The notes under the pieces were generated by a model. It saw only the letters and a program-made list of their open reading frames with translations, did not search any database and was not told where the DNA came from. A program made the translations under genes and the position numbers. Of a stretch of DNA of 64,000 nt, positions 49,468 through 57,687 are shown in pieces. Within the stretch, counting starts at the first letter, position 1, and every line of letters starts with the position of its first letter. The stretch spans positions 15,934 through 79,933 of the forward strand of contig JAGIBF010000009.1 in assembly GCA_017744515.1 (NCBI GenBank), given 5' to 3'. The stretch is from Niastella sp. (GTDB taxonomy: Bacteria > Bacteroidota > Bacteroidia > Chitinophagales > Chitinophagaceae).

Positions 49468-49810
49468 TACGCAGGTAGCTTTGGTATTAGGGGTAAAAAT
49501 AACGAAGTATTGAGGTAGTCGGATGGTGTTTTAAAAAATATGAGCTTTTTTATTGACATTTTTGATGTTAATACCAATCAGCCCGGCAGAAAACCGCACA
49601 CCTTTCAGTTTGTATACGGCAGGTAAAGGAAGGTGTTGAGAATGTTCCGTTTGTTAAGCCTGTATGACCAACATATAATTTTACCAGATGCCTCCGGGTT
49701 GCTACACAGCAGTATTTATTTCATTATAAATGCATGGTGTAACCGCACAATACGGCTACTTTCCGCATGCGTGTTTTCAGTAAGTTTATGGACCAACTAA
49801 CAGTAGCTTC
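49468..49810. other. 343-bp divergent promoter region
   Basis: The gap between the antiporter (minus) and the T9SS amidase (plus). No ORF above background (a 28-codon ORF at 49540 has no support), no strong inverted repeat, no full promoter consensus on either strand. Confidence 0.45.
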
Positions 49811-52800
49811 ATGAGAAAAATACTCGCATCGCTCCTGGTGGCATACCTATGTTTACTGGGAACTTCTTCTTTTGCACAGCGTGATACAAGTCTTGTGGCA
49901 CGCATCAACCATTTGATCAGTCAGGAAATCAATCTATCGCTCAGGGCAGATAGTGTTGCTACACAGGCTGGTCTGCTGCAGGTTTATTTCAATACGGGCA
50001 GCGCACTGCGGAAGGGTGTCTTGTCTGAAACCGAATCTGAATTATTGACGGAACTGTTGGTCCACCTTACTACTGAAACGAATACCAATAACATAGTGTT
50101 GCTTGCCAGAGATGCAGCTTCTGGCAAGTGGCAATCCCTGGATTATTTTACAGATCAGCCAGCGGTATCGAAGTTCATACCTGTGAAGAACCATGATGCG
50201 TATCCGGAAAAAGCCGGTCAGGTCCGCTCCTCCAACAGCAGGGTATTTCCCGGTGGCGGTATTCCGGGCGTCACCGGAGCGCTCTCGGGAAAATCAGTCT
50301 GGTTAAGTCCGGGGCATGGCTGGCAAAATACGGGCACTGGCTATACCACGCAACGCGGCACCACCAACCAGGTGGTGGAGGATTTCACTACGGCTGAAAC
50401 GGTGGACTACTACCTGCAACATTATTTGATGAATGCCGGCGCCAGTGTATGGAGCGTGCGCGAGCGGGATGTGAACCCGGAGGAGATCATTGTAGACAAT
50501 GACCAGGGCCCACCCGGTTACACGGAAACAGGCACCTGGGCCAATGGTACGATTGCCGGTTATAATGGTACATACCGCACCAGTTCGGCCGATGTTATGG
50601 AGTCGGCTGCGGCTATTTTCACACCATCTGTTACGGTCAGCGGATATTATTGGGTATCGGTACGCTTTATCAGTGGTGTGAACCGCGCTGCCGATGTGAA
50701 GTACACAATTAATCATGCGGGCGGTACTGCTACTTATACAGTGAACCAGGAAGTGCATGGTGATACCTGGGTTTACCTGGGCCAATATTACTTTTTTGCC
50801 GGTGGTAACAACAAAGTGGTCATCAGCAATCAATCCGCTGATGTGGGGCAGGCAGTAGTGGCGGATGCTGTGCGATTGGGTGGTGGTATTGGCATCGAGC
50901 CCGATTGTGCTACCGGTGGCGTAGCCAGTGGTAAACCCCGCTTTGAAGAGGCGGCCCGTCAATATGCACGCTTTCAGGGGCACCCGGTATGCCGGGAGGA
51001 TGTTACGGTGCGTCCTGTGTATACAGAGTGGGAATTGTCGAAAGGCCTGCCTGCTGAGATCAACAATGCTATCTATGTAGCTTTTCATACCAATGCCGGT
51101 GGTGGCACGGGTACGGAGACGTATCGTTACAATGGATTGGGTGCTTCGCAACCGGTCATTACGTCCGGCAGCACAGAGTTGCGCGATAGCATTCACCGGC
51201 AGATCATTGCCGACCTGCGTGCGGGCTGGCGCAGCACCTGGACCGATCGTGGTGTAAAAGAAGCCAACTTTGGCGAGTTGCGGGAACTGCGCACGATCCC
51301 GGGCACACTGATCGAGTTGGCCTTTCATGATCTGGCTGCCGATGCTACCGATCTGCGGGCGCCTGAGTTTCGCCGCATGGCGGCACGCGCTATTTATAAA
51401 GGCATAGTAAAGTTCTTCAATTACCGTGATGGCATTCCGCTGGTGTTCCTGCCCGAGCAGCCTACAGGTGTGCGCGCAAAGAATATTGGTGGTGGACAGA
51501 TCATGCTCAACTGGACAGCGCCGGTAACCGGCGGCATCTTTGGTCATGCTGCTACCAGTTATCGCGTATATGTAAGTGAGAATGGCCGTGGTTATGATAA
51601 TCCCACAGAAGTGCTCACCACGGATTATTCTTTTAGCGGAACCGCTGGTAATACGTACTTTTTTAAGATAACAGCAGTGAATGCGGGTGGCGAGTCTTTT
51701 GCTTCAGGTGTGGTAGCTGCGCGTATTCCTTTGCCTGGTGAAACGGTGAAGTTCCTCGTCGTAGATGGTTTCGACAGGCTGGATGCTTCTGCTATGTTGC
51801 TGAAGAACGAAGGAGCGGTACTGGGCAATGTGCGCAGAATGGTGCTGGACAAGATGAACAATTATCATTACATGGTGGAGCATGGCACTGGCCTGGCAAG
51901 TTGCAACCTTGCTTTTGATGGCGCACAGAATGAAGCAGTGGCAGCAGGCAGCGTGAACCTCGCTGATTATTTTGCCGTCGATTGGTTTGTAGGAGAGGAG
52001 AGTACGGCCGACAGAACACTGGACGCCACAGAAAAGCAATTGCTGAAGAATTACCTCGATGGTGGGGGACGATTGCTGATATCGGGTGCGGAAATCGGCT
52101 GGGACCTGGGCAGGGCCGCATCTGCCAATGCAGACCTGAACTTTTACAACAATTACCTCAAAGCCCTGTATGTAAGTGATGGTGCAGGCACTTATAATTT
52201 TACCGGTACGCCTGCTTTGTTGAATGGTGGTAATGGTGTGTTCGGCAATGGCGTGAATGGTTATTACAATGTCGATTTCCCCGATGTGATCAATGTGAAC
52301 GGTGGTTCGGAGATTGTGTTGAATTACAGTGGTGGCACGGGCGGTGGCGCTGGCATTGGCTACAAAGGGGCCAACTTCAGGGTACTGTACCTCGGCTTTC
52401 CGATCGAAGCCATTACGGATGAAACGGTCAGGAATAATCTCTTCTGTCAGTCGGCCAATTACCTGTCCGCCAGTACAACACTGCCGGTGCATGGTTTTAT
52501 GCTTACCGGCCGGGCAGAGTCTGGCGCCAACAGGTTGCAGTGGACTACCCAATCAGAAATAAATACAGATCATTTTATCATAGAACGCAGTGTGGATGGT
52601 GTTCACTTCATGCCGGTGGGCAGACCGGTGAAAGCGCAAGGTTCTGCGGCTGCGGGACACACTTACTCCTGGATCGATCACGATGTGCTGCCCATGGCCC
52701 AATACCGGATAAAGGGTGTGGATGTAAACCTCTATGAAACCCTTTCCAATATTGTGATCATCCGCAACACGCCCGCGCGTATGTTCTATGTAGTAGAAAA

Positions 52801-53020
52801 TCCTGCTGTATCCACCATTCGCATGCGCGTCAATCATGCCGGTGCTTTCCGGCTCCAGCTGGCCAATGCACAGGGACAGGTGTTGTACCGGTCAAGCCAC
52901 GCAGCAACAGGTGGCGGGGAAGTGAAGGTGCCTGTCAACGGGTTAAGCAAAGGCGTTTATTGGTTGTCTGTTTACCCGGATGGCGAAGCAGTTCAAACGT
53001 TCAGAATAATGCTTCAATAG
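49811..53020 (+). CDS. Secreted N-acetylmuramoyl-L-alanine amidase with inserted golvesin-like domain and T9SS tail
   Basis: A 1069-residue exported enzyme. The signal peptide (LLVAYLCLLGTSSFAQ) is followed by an Amidase_3-type catalytic domain split in two. The first half has the zinc motif WLSPGHGWQ (about 169) and a Glu in VVEDFTTAETV. The second has VAFHTNAGGGTGTE (zinc His near 424) and GTLIELAFHD (catalytic Glu near 500). Between them, residues about 227-359 (VDNDQGPPGYTETGTW to DAVRLGGG) form a golvesin C-terminal-like domain. A fibronectin III domain (about 552-637), a Rossmann-like stretch (TVKFLVVDGFDRLD), and a type A T9SS sorting domain (about 990-1069) follow. It probably acts on peptidoglycan outside the cell. 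Confidence 0.85.
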   Translation: MRKILASLLVAYLCLLGTSSFAQRDTSLVARINHLISQEINLSLRADSVATQAGLLQVYFNTGSALRKGVLSETESELLTELLVHLTTETNTNNIVLLARDAASGKWQSLDYFTDQPAVSKFIPVKNHDAYPEKAGQVRSSNSRVFPGGGIPGVTGALSGKSVWLSPGHGWQNTGTGYTTQRGTTNQVVEDFTTAETVDYYLQHYLMNAGASVWSVRERDVNPEEIIVDNDQGPPGYTETGTWANGTIAGYNGTYRTSSADVMESAAAIFTPSVTVSGYYWVSVRFISGVNRAADVKYTINHAGGTATYTVNQEVHGDTWVYLGQYYFFAGGNNKVVISNQSADVGQAVVADAVRLGGGIGIEPDCATGGVASGKPRFEEAARQYARFQGHPVCREDVTVRPVYTEWELSKGLPAEINNAIYVAFHTNAGGGTGTETYRYNGLGASQPVITSGSTELRDSIHRQIIADLRAGWRSTWTDRGVKEANFGELRELRTIPGTLIELAFHDLAADATDLRAPEFRRMAARAIYKGIVKFFNYRDGIPLVFLPEQPTGVRAKNIGGGQIMLNWTAPVTGGIFGHAATSYRVYVSENGRGYDNPTEVLTTDYSFSGTAGNTYFFKITAVNAGGESFASGVVAARIPLPGETVKFLVVDGFDRLDASAMLLKNEGAVLGNVRRMVLDKMNNYHYMVEHGTGLASCNLAFDGAQNEAVAAGSVNLADYFAVDWFVGEESTADRTLDATEKQLLKNYLDGGGRLLISGAEIGWDLGRAASANADLNFYNNYLKALYVSDGAGTYNFTGTPALLNGGNGVFGNGVNGYYNVDFPDVINVNGGSEIVLNYSGGTGGGAGIGYKGANFRVLYLGFPIEAITDETVRNNLFCQSANYLSASTTLPVHGFMLTGRAESGANRLQWTTQSEINTDHFIIERSVDGVHFMPVGRPVKAQGSAAAGHTYSWIDHDVLPMAQYRIKGVDVNLYETLSNIVIIRNTPARMFYVVENPAVSTIRMRVNHAGAFRLQLANAQGQVLYRSSHAATGGGEVKVPVNGLSKGVYWLSVYPDGEAVQTFRIMLQ

Positions 53021-53138
53021 CTGGCAGAAGGGTGGGGACGCAATAGCCTTTTTATTAAAATGTAATAAATGTTGCGGCAGGCTGTAACATTTGTTTTTCC
53101 CGGGCGTCTCTACTACATAAATCTGTTAACCAGCGCTT

Positions 53139-55502
53139 ATGTTTAAAAGCTTTTTCAAAATAGCCTGGCGCAACTTACTGCGCAGTAAAGGATTTTCAGC
53201 CATCAATATTGCAGGTCTGGTCGTAGGGATGGCCAGCGCCATCCTCATTTTGTTGTGGATACAGAACGAAGTGAGCTATGAGCAGTTTCATGAAAAGAAA
53301 GATCGTATTTATGAAGCCTGGAACAAGGCCGAATTCAGCGGAGAATTGAATTGCTGGAATACCACGCCCAAAGTGCTGGCCAGAACGTTGGAAAAGGACC
53401 TGCCCGAGGTAGAAAGTGCCGTGCGGGTAAACTGGACCAGCAGTTTCCTGTTTACCATCGGCGATAAGAAGATTAAGATACGTGGCAACATGGTAGACTC
53501 CAACTTCCTGCAGGTGTTCACTTTCCCTTTGCTGAAAGGTAATCCTGCACTGGTGTTGAAAGACATGCACTCCATTGTGCTTACGGAGAAACTGGCGAAT
53601 AAGCTGTTTGGCAAGGAAGACCCCATGGGGAAAGTCATTAAGATCGACAATAAAGAAAACTTTACGGTCACGGGTATCTTGAAAGACCTGCCCAATAACA
53701 CACGCTTCAATTTCGAATACCTGCTACCCTGGGCCTACAATCGCTTTATAGGCAATGACGACGAGTACTGGGGCAACAACAGCACCCGCACATATGTGTT
53801 GCTGAAGCCCAATGCCACCCTGGCTTCCGTAGCGCCTAAGGTAAAAGTGATCAAACAACGCTATGCCAAGGATGAACCTAAGTGGGAGATGTTCTTATAC
53901 CCCATGAAAAAGTGGAGACTGTATTCCAGCTTCACCAATGGAGTGGAAGATGGCGGTGGCCGTATTACATTCGTAAAGCTATTTGGCATCGTGGCTGCTT
54001 TCATCCTGCTGATCGCCTGTATCAATTTCATGAACCTGAGTACCGCCCGCAGTGAGAAACGCGCCAAAGAAGTAGGTATCCGAAAAGTAGTAGGCGCGCA
54101 AAGATTCTCATTGATAGGTCAGTTCATCAGCGAGTCGGTGTTGTTGGCGTTGATCGCGGGTTTCTTTGCCATCATCGTGGTGCAATGCAGCCTTGGTGGC
54201 TTCAATACCCTTACCGATAAAAGATTGTATGTGCCTTATGCCAGCCCCTTGTTTTGGCTGATAGGTCTTGCGTTTATATTATTCACCGGGCTGCTCGCAG
54301 GAAGTTATCCTGCTTTCTTCCTCTCTTCGTTCAAACCGGTAAAAGTATTGAAGGGCACGTTCAAGAAGGCGCAATCTGTAGTGACGCCGCGCAAAGTGCT
54401 TGTTGTATTGCAATTCACCTTTGCCATTGTGCTGATCATTTGCACGATTATCGTGAAGCAACAGATCGATTATGCCCGCAGCCGCCAGACGGGCTACAAC
54501 AGAGACAACCTGGTGTACCATATTTTCACGGGAGATATCGGGAAGCACTTTGAACTGATCAGGAATGAACTGATCAGTACAGGAGTGGCCACTTCTGTTA
54601 CCAAGACGAGCGCGCCCATTACAGAAAGCTGGAGCGATGGCTGGGGCCAGGAGTGGGAGGGCAAGGATCCTAATGATAAAACTGATTTTTACCGGTACAA
54701 CGCAGATGAGGGGCTGGGTAAAACGGCAGGACTGCAGTTTGTACAGGGGCGCGATTTCGACCTGAAGAAGTTTCCTACGGATTCGACGGGTATGATCATC
54801 AACGAGTCGTCGCTGAAGGTGATGAAGTTTAAAGACCCCATCGGTAAGATCGTGAAGGATAATGGAACCGAATGGCATATCGTGGGTGTGATCAAGGATT
54901 TTATTCTCACTGACCCTTATCAACCTACGCGGCCGATGCTGATTGCCGGCGGTAAGGCCTGGTTCAATGTGATCCTGATGCGGTTCAATGGCGATAACTC
55001 AACAGAGAAGAACCTGAAAACGGCAGAGAACATTTTCAGGAAGTTCAATCCCGAATACCCCTTTGAGTACCAGTTTGTGGATGAGGAATATGCCCGCAAG
55101 TTTGAAGATGAGAAACGGATTGCCACACTGGCGGGCCTGTTTGCCGGGCTCACGATCTTTATTTCCTGCCTTGGCCTCTTTGGTCTGGCCATCTATATGG
55201 CAGAGAGCCGGGTGAAGGAGATTGGCGTGCGCAAAGTGCTGGGCGCTTCAGTGACAGGGCTGGCCACGCTGCTTTCAAAAGACTTCCTGAAGCTGGTATT
55301 GATCGCTTTTGCGCTCGCTTCGCCAGTAGCCTGGTGGGCTATGAATACCTGGCTTAAAGATTATCCGTACAGGATATCCATTCAGTGGTGGGTATTTGCC
55401 ATGGCAGGTTTACTATCTGTTATGATCGCGCTGGCCACAGTAAGCTACCAGGCTATCAGGGCCGCGCTGGCAAACCCGGTGAAGAGCCTTAGGACTGAGT
55501 AA
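53139..55502 (+). CDS. MacB/FtsX-type ABC transporter permease
   Basis: A 787-residue membrane protein of the Bacteroidota FtsX-permease family: helix 1 near residues 20-42 (INIAGLVVGMASAILILLWI), a MacB_PCD periplasmic domain, three FtsX helices around 290-420 (AFILLIACINFMNLSTARSEKRAKEVGIRKVVGAQ, in part), a second periplasmic domain, and a second FtsX set at the C-terminus (RVKEIGVRKVLGASV). No ATPase is encoded next to it, so it must borrow a distant MacB-like partner. Such proteins act mechanically on lipoproteins or export peptides. It starts 118 bp after the amidase gene. Confidence 0.93.
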   Translation: MFKSFFKIAWRNLLRSKGFSAINIAGLVVGMASAILILLWIQNEVSYEQFHEKKDRIYEAWNKAEFSGELNCWNTTPKVLARTLEKDLPEVESAVRVNWTSSFLFTIGDKKIKIRGNMVDSNFLQVFTFPLLKGNPALVLKDMHSIVLTEKLANKLFGKEDPMGKVIKIDNKENFTVTGILKDLPNNTRFNFEYLLPWAYNRFIGNDDEYWGNNSTRTYVLLKPNATLASVAPKVKVIKQRYAKDEPKWEMFLYPMKKWRLYSSFTNGVEDGGGRITFVKLFGIVAAFILLIACINFMNLSTARSEKRAKEVGIRKVVGAQRFSLIGQFISESVLLALIAGFFAIIVVQCSLGGFNTLTDKRLYVPYASPLFWLIGLAFILFTGLLAGSYPAFFLSSFKPVKVLKGTFKKAQSVVTPRKVLVVLQFTFAIVLIICTIIVKQQIDYARSRQTGYNRDNLVYHIFTGDIGKHFELIRNELISTGVATSVTKTSAPITESWSDGWGQEWEGKDPNDKTDFYRYNADEGLGKTAGLQFVQGRDFDLKKFPTDSTGMIINESSLKVMKFKDPIGKIVKDNGTEWHIVGVIKDFILTDPYQPTRPMLIAGGKAWFNVILMRFNGDNSTEKNLKTAENIFRKFNPEYPFEYQFVDEEYARKFEDEKRIATLAGLFAGLTIFISCLGLFGLAIYMAESRVKEIGVRKVLGASVTGLATLLSKDFLKLVLIAFALASPVAWWAMNTWLKDYPYRISIQWWVFAMAGLLSVMIALATVSYQAIRAALANPVKSLRTE

Positions 55503-55511
55503 TAATATCAT

Positions 55512-55559
55512 TGTCAGGCTGAGCTTGATCACTGTCAGGCTGAGCTTGTCGAAGCCTCA
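55512..55559. repeat. REP-like repeat, two tandem copies
   Basis: TGTCAGGCTGAGCTTGATCAC is followed directly by TGTCAGGCTGAGCTTGTCGAAGCC, two copies of the dispersed repeat in a GGC/GCC variant where the other loci have CCC/GGG. Located after the permease gene and before a terminator. Confidence 0.75.
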
Positions 55560-55587
55560 TTCAACATAGCAACACACAGGCTCACAT

Positions 55588-55621
55588 AAAAGAACCCCGG
55601 GTTAACCCCGGGGTTCTTTTT
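55588..55621. terminator. Bidirectional intrinsic terminator
   Basis: AAAAGAACCCCGG-N7-CCGGGGTTCTTTT, a perfect 13-bp stem with T-tracts on both strands, between the converging permease and AraC-type genes. Confidence 0.93.
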
Positions 55622-55656
55622 ATGCACAACAACAATAAATATGGTTATTTGATCAT

Positions 55657-56469
55657 TTATTGTACAGTGGCTAAGTTGTCAATAATTTCGGCAGACTCTT
55701 TTTGATACTGGAACGGTGAGACGCCTGCAAACTCTTTAAAGGCGCGTATGAAGTGAGATTGGTCGGCATAATCATTCTCAAAAGCAATATCAGATAGTTT
55801 TCCGTAATCATTGTTCCTCAGTTGCTGTAAGGACGCCTGAAACCGACATATTCTTGAAAATAGTTTAGGAGAAATTCCAATATATTCTTTGAATTTACGT
55901 TCAAAGCTTCTTTCGGATAGTTGTAATTCAGTCTGTAACCCTTTCAAAGCTACATTTCCCTTAGACCTTGCTATGACAGAAATGGCGTATTGCATCATGT
56001 CATTTTTCCGGTTCTGATGCTTTTGCGCCTGCGCATTCAACCAGCCAGAAAGCAATTCAATTTTGCCGGGCATGGATGATGTATTCTGCAATTGTTCTGT
56101 AAGTGATGAATTCCCTTTTATAATCAGGGTGCTCGCATCCATGCAGGTATCGGTGAGTATGCCGGCATTGAGACCAAAAACGGCTTTCAGTGCATTGGGA
56201 CGAAGAAAGATACCTACAGCGGTAAGCGGCCCGGTAGAATGGATCCTGGCATGGGTGGTAGCCTGCCCATATAAGCAAAGATCAGGTAGTTGCTTATCGT
56301 TCTGGTAAAAAGAACCTTGCGCTACCTGGTGAAAGATAAGTCCCGGACAACCGTCGGCAAATGTGCGGAATGATTGAGGCGCCTTACTATCAGAAGGTGC
56401 TTCGAGTGTCCAGAAGCCGCGGACAAACTCCTTCAGGTGCGCTGGCGGTGGTATTTGTTCGTATTTCAT
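55657..56469 (-). CDS. AraC-family transcriptional regulator
   Basis: A 270-residue regulator. The N-terminal domain (residues 1-150; QIPPPAHLKEFVRGFWTLEA, GLIFHQVAQGSFY) is the DUF6597-like ligand domain found in Bacteroidota AraC proteins. The C-terminal double helix-turn-helix holds LQTELQLSERSFERKFKEYIGISPKLFSRICRF (in part) and IAFENDYADQSHFIRAFKEFAGVSPFQYQ, the canonical AraC signature. It is divergent from a small membrane-protein gene (77-bp gap), which it might control. Effector unknown. Confidence 0.92.
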   Translation of the reverse strand: MKYEQIPPPAHLKEFVRGFWTLEAPSDSKAPQSFRTFADGCPGLIFHQVAQGSFYQNDKQLPDLCLYGQATTHARIHSTGPLTAVGIFLRPNALKAVFGLNAGILTDTCMDASTLIIKGNSSLTEQLQNTSSMPGKIELLSGWLNAQAQKHQNRKNDMMQYAISVIARSKGNVALKGLQTELQLSERSFERKFKEYIGISPKLFSRICRFQASLQQLRNNDYGKLSDIAFENDYADQSHFIRAFKEFAGVSPFQYQKESAEIIDNLATVQ

Positions 56470-56546
56470 GGCTATGAAAGGCTGCTGCCTGGGATGAAGT
56501 TACTCAATTACGTTGTCATAACCTATACCCCTAAAATCAATAAACT

Positions 56547-56825
56547 ATGGACACTCTCGTTGCCATTTTCGCCAATTCACTCGTTTGTGCGCTGTTGTTT
56601 TCCCAATTGTTACGCCTCTACAAAGGAAGAAAAGCCCGCCATCTTTCCATCGGATTACTGGTACTGCTGCTCCCTGCTACGCTTTGCTGGGCCGTTTTCG
56701 GTTACCTCGAAAGTAAACAGCTGATGTTCTTGTCAAGTGTTGGAACAGCCGTGTTGACTGTCCTGACGCTTGGTGTATACATCAGTACCACAAGGCATTG
56801 GCGCATAAACAACCACGCCAGCTAA
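56547..56825 (+). CDS. Small membrane protein of unknown function
   Basis: A 92-residue protein made almost wholly of three hydrophobic helices (residues 2-20, 33-52, 57-80: LVLLLPATLCWAVFGYLE; MFLSSVGTAVLTVLTLGVYI). It starts 77 bp from the divergent AraC gene and is followed by its own terminator, which supports a real transcript. No family recognised; being adjacent to an AraC regulator suggests regulated expression. Confidence 0.65.
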   Translation: MDTLVAIFANSLVCALLFSQLLRLYKGRKARHLSIGLLVLLLPATLCWAVFGYLESKQLMFLSSVGTAVLTVLTLGVYISTTRHWRINNHAS

Positions 56826-56842
56826 CTTGCTGCATTAACTTT

Positions 56843-56881
56843 AAAAGCCATCAGGAGCATCCGCTGCTGATGGCTTTTTTT
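56843..56881 (+). terminator. Intrinsic terminator
   Basis: AAAAGCCATCAG-N12-CTGATGGCTTTT followed by more T residues; a 12-bp stem just after the small membrane-protein gene. Confidence 0.9.
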
Positions 56882-56974
56882 ATTTCCTCCCGGCGCTCAC
56901 TACCGTCCGCATCAATCGTTTCTGAACAGAAAATAGATTTTCTGCCTATATTTTCTTACATTCAATAAACTTTC

Positions 56975-57544
56975 GTGCTGAAACGGCTGTTTGCCATAAC
57001 GCTGCTGATTGTCCACCTGTTCAATCTCACCGGATACGCCATCCTGTTTGAATATTTTATGGCCCGCTCTGATCTGCAACTGGTAAAGCAGTTGGATGCC
57101 AACCAATATAGCGACCACGAATTATTTGTTGTAAAGGTGCCCCTGTATGTACCTTATTTAGCCAACCGGAATGAATACGAAAGGGTTGATGGTGAAATGC
57201 AAGTGGACGGTGTTTATTACAACTATGTAAAAAGGAAGGTCAGCAACGACACCTTGTTCCTGCTCTGTGTGCCCAATAAAGATAAAACCCACTTTTACCA
57301 TGCCCGTAATGAATATGGCAAACAGGCAAACGGCATTCCTGCTGGCGAAGAAAACAGCAGGTCGCTGATAAAGAAGATCAATATCTCCAGCGAATACAAT
57401 CAACCCGTATTACTATACGCTTTCACCTCCACTGCTGAGCCAATGATCGCTCATTGCGGATACCCGGTTGACCAATTGATCGATGTTTTTACTGCCGATA
57501 CGTACAAGCCTCCACGGATCAAACACTCCATGTTGTTGAATTAA
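56975..57544 (+). CDS. Membrane-anchored protein of unknown function
   Basis: A 189-residue protein beginning at a GTG (no in-frame ATG gives the N-terminal helix). One hydrophobic helix (LFAITLLIVHLFNLTGYAILF) precedes a soluble extracytoplasmic domain with YVPYLANRNEYERVDGEMQV and VSNDTLFLLCVPNKDKTHFY. No known motif. Similar small anchored proteins are common as lineage-specific genes in Chitinophagaceae. A run of REP-like repeats follows its stop codon immediately. Confidence 0.65.
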   Translation: MLKRLFAITLLIVHLFNLTGYAILFEYFMARSDLQLVKQLDANQYSDHELFVVKVPLYVPYLANRNEYERVDGEMQVDGVYYNYVKRKVSNDTLFLLCVPNKDKTHFYHARNEYGKQANGIPAGEENSRSLIKKINISSEYNQPVLLYAFTSTAEPMIAHCGYPVDQLIDVFTADTYKPPRIKHSMLLN

Positions 57545-57545
57545 G

Positions 57546-57624
57546 CTGTCACCCTGAGCAATGTCACCCTGAATTGCTGTCACCCTGAGCTTGTCGAAGG
57601 GTTGTCGAAGGGTTGTCGAAGGGT
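57546..57624. repeat. REP-like repeat cluster with tandem 11-bp tails
   Basis: CTGTCACCCTGAGCA, ATGTCACCCTGAATTG and CTGTCACCCTGAGCTTGTCGAAGGG follow one another, then TTGTCGAAGGG recurs twice more in 11-bp tandem. This is one complete copy of the dispersed repeat with partial head and tail duplications, as left by slippage. Confidence 0.8.
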
Positions 57625-57687
57625 TTCAGTCAAGTCATCTGTTCTGTCTTCATCCGACGGGCAATCGCCTGTTATAAAACCTATGTT

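Noticed and set aside
49540-49626. 28-codon ORF in the antiporter/amidase gap
   Set aside because: No signal, family or initiation context; expected by chance in a 343-bp gap.
50303-51547. Long antisense ORFs inside the amidase gene (414 aa, and 51704..52552, 282 aa)
   Set aside because: Shadows of the strongly supported plus-strand gene; Cys/His/Arg-rich composition without recognisable domains.
57546-57624. Possible CRISPR-like array
   Set aside because: Repeats are directly adjacent or overlapping without unique spacers of constant length; it is a duplicated REP-like unit.
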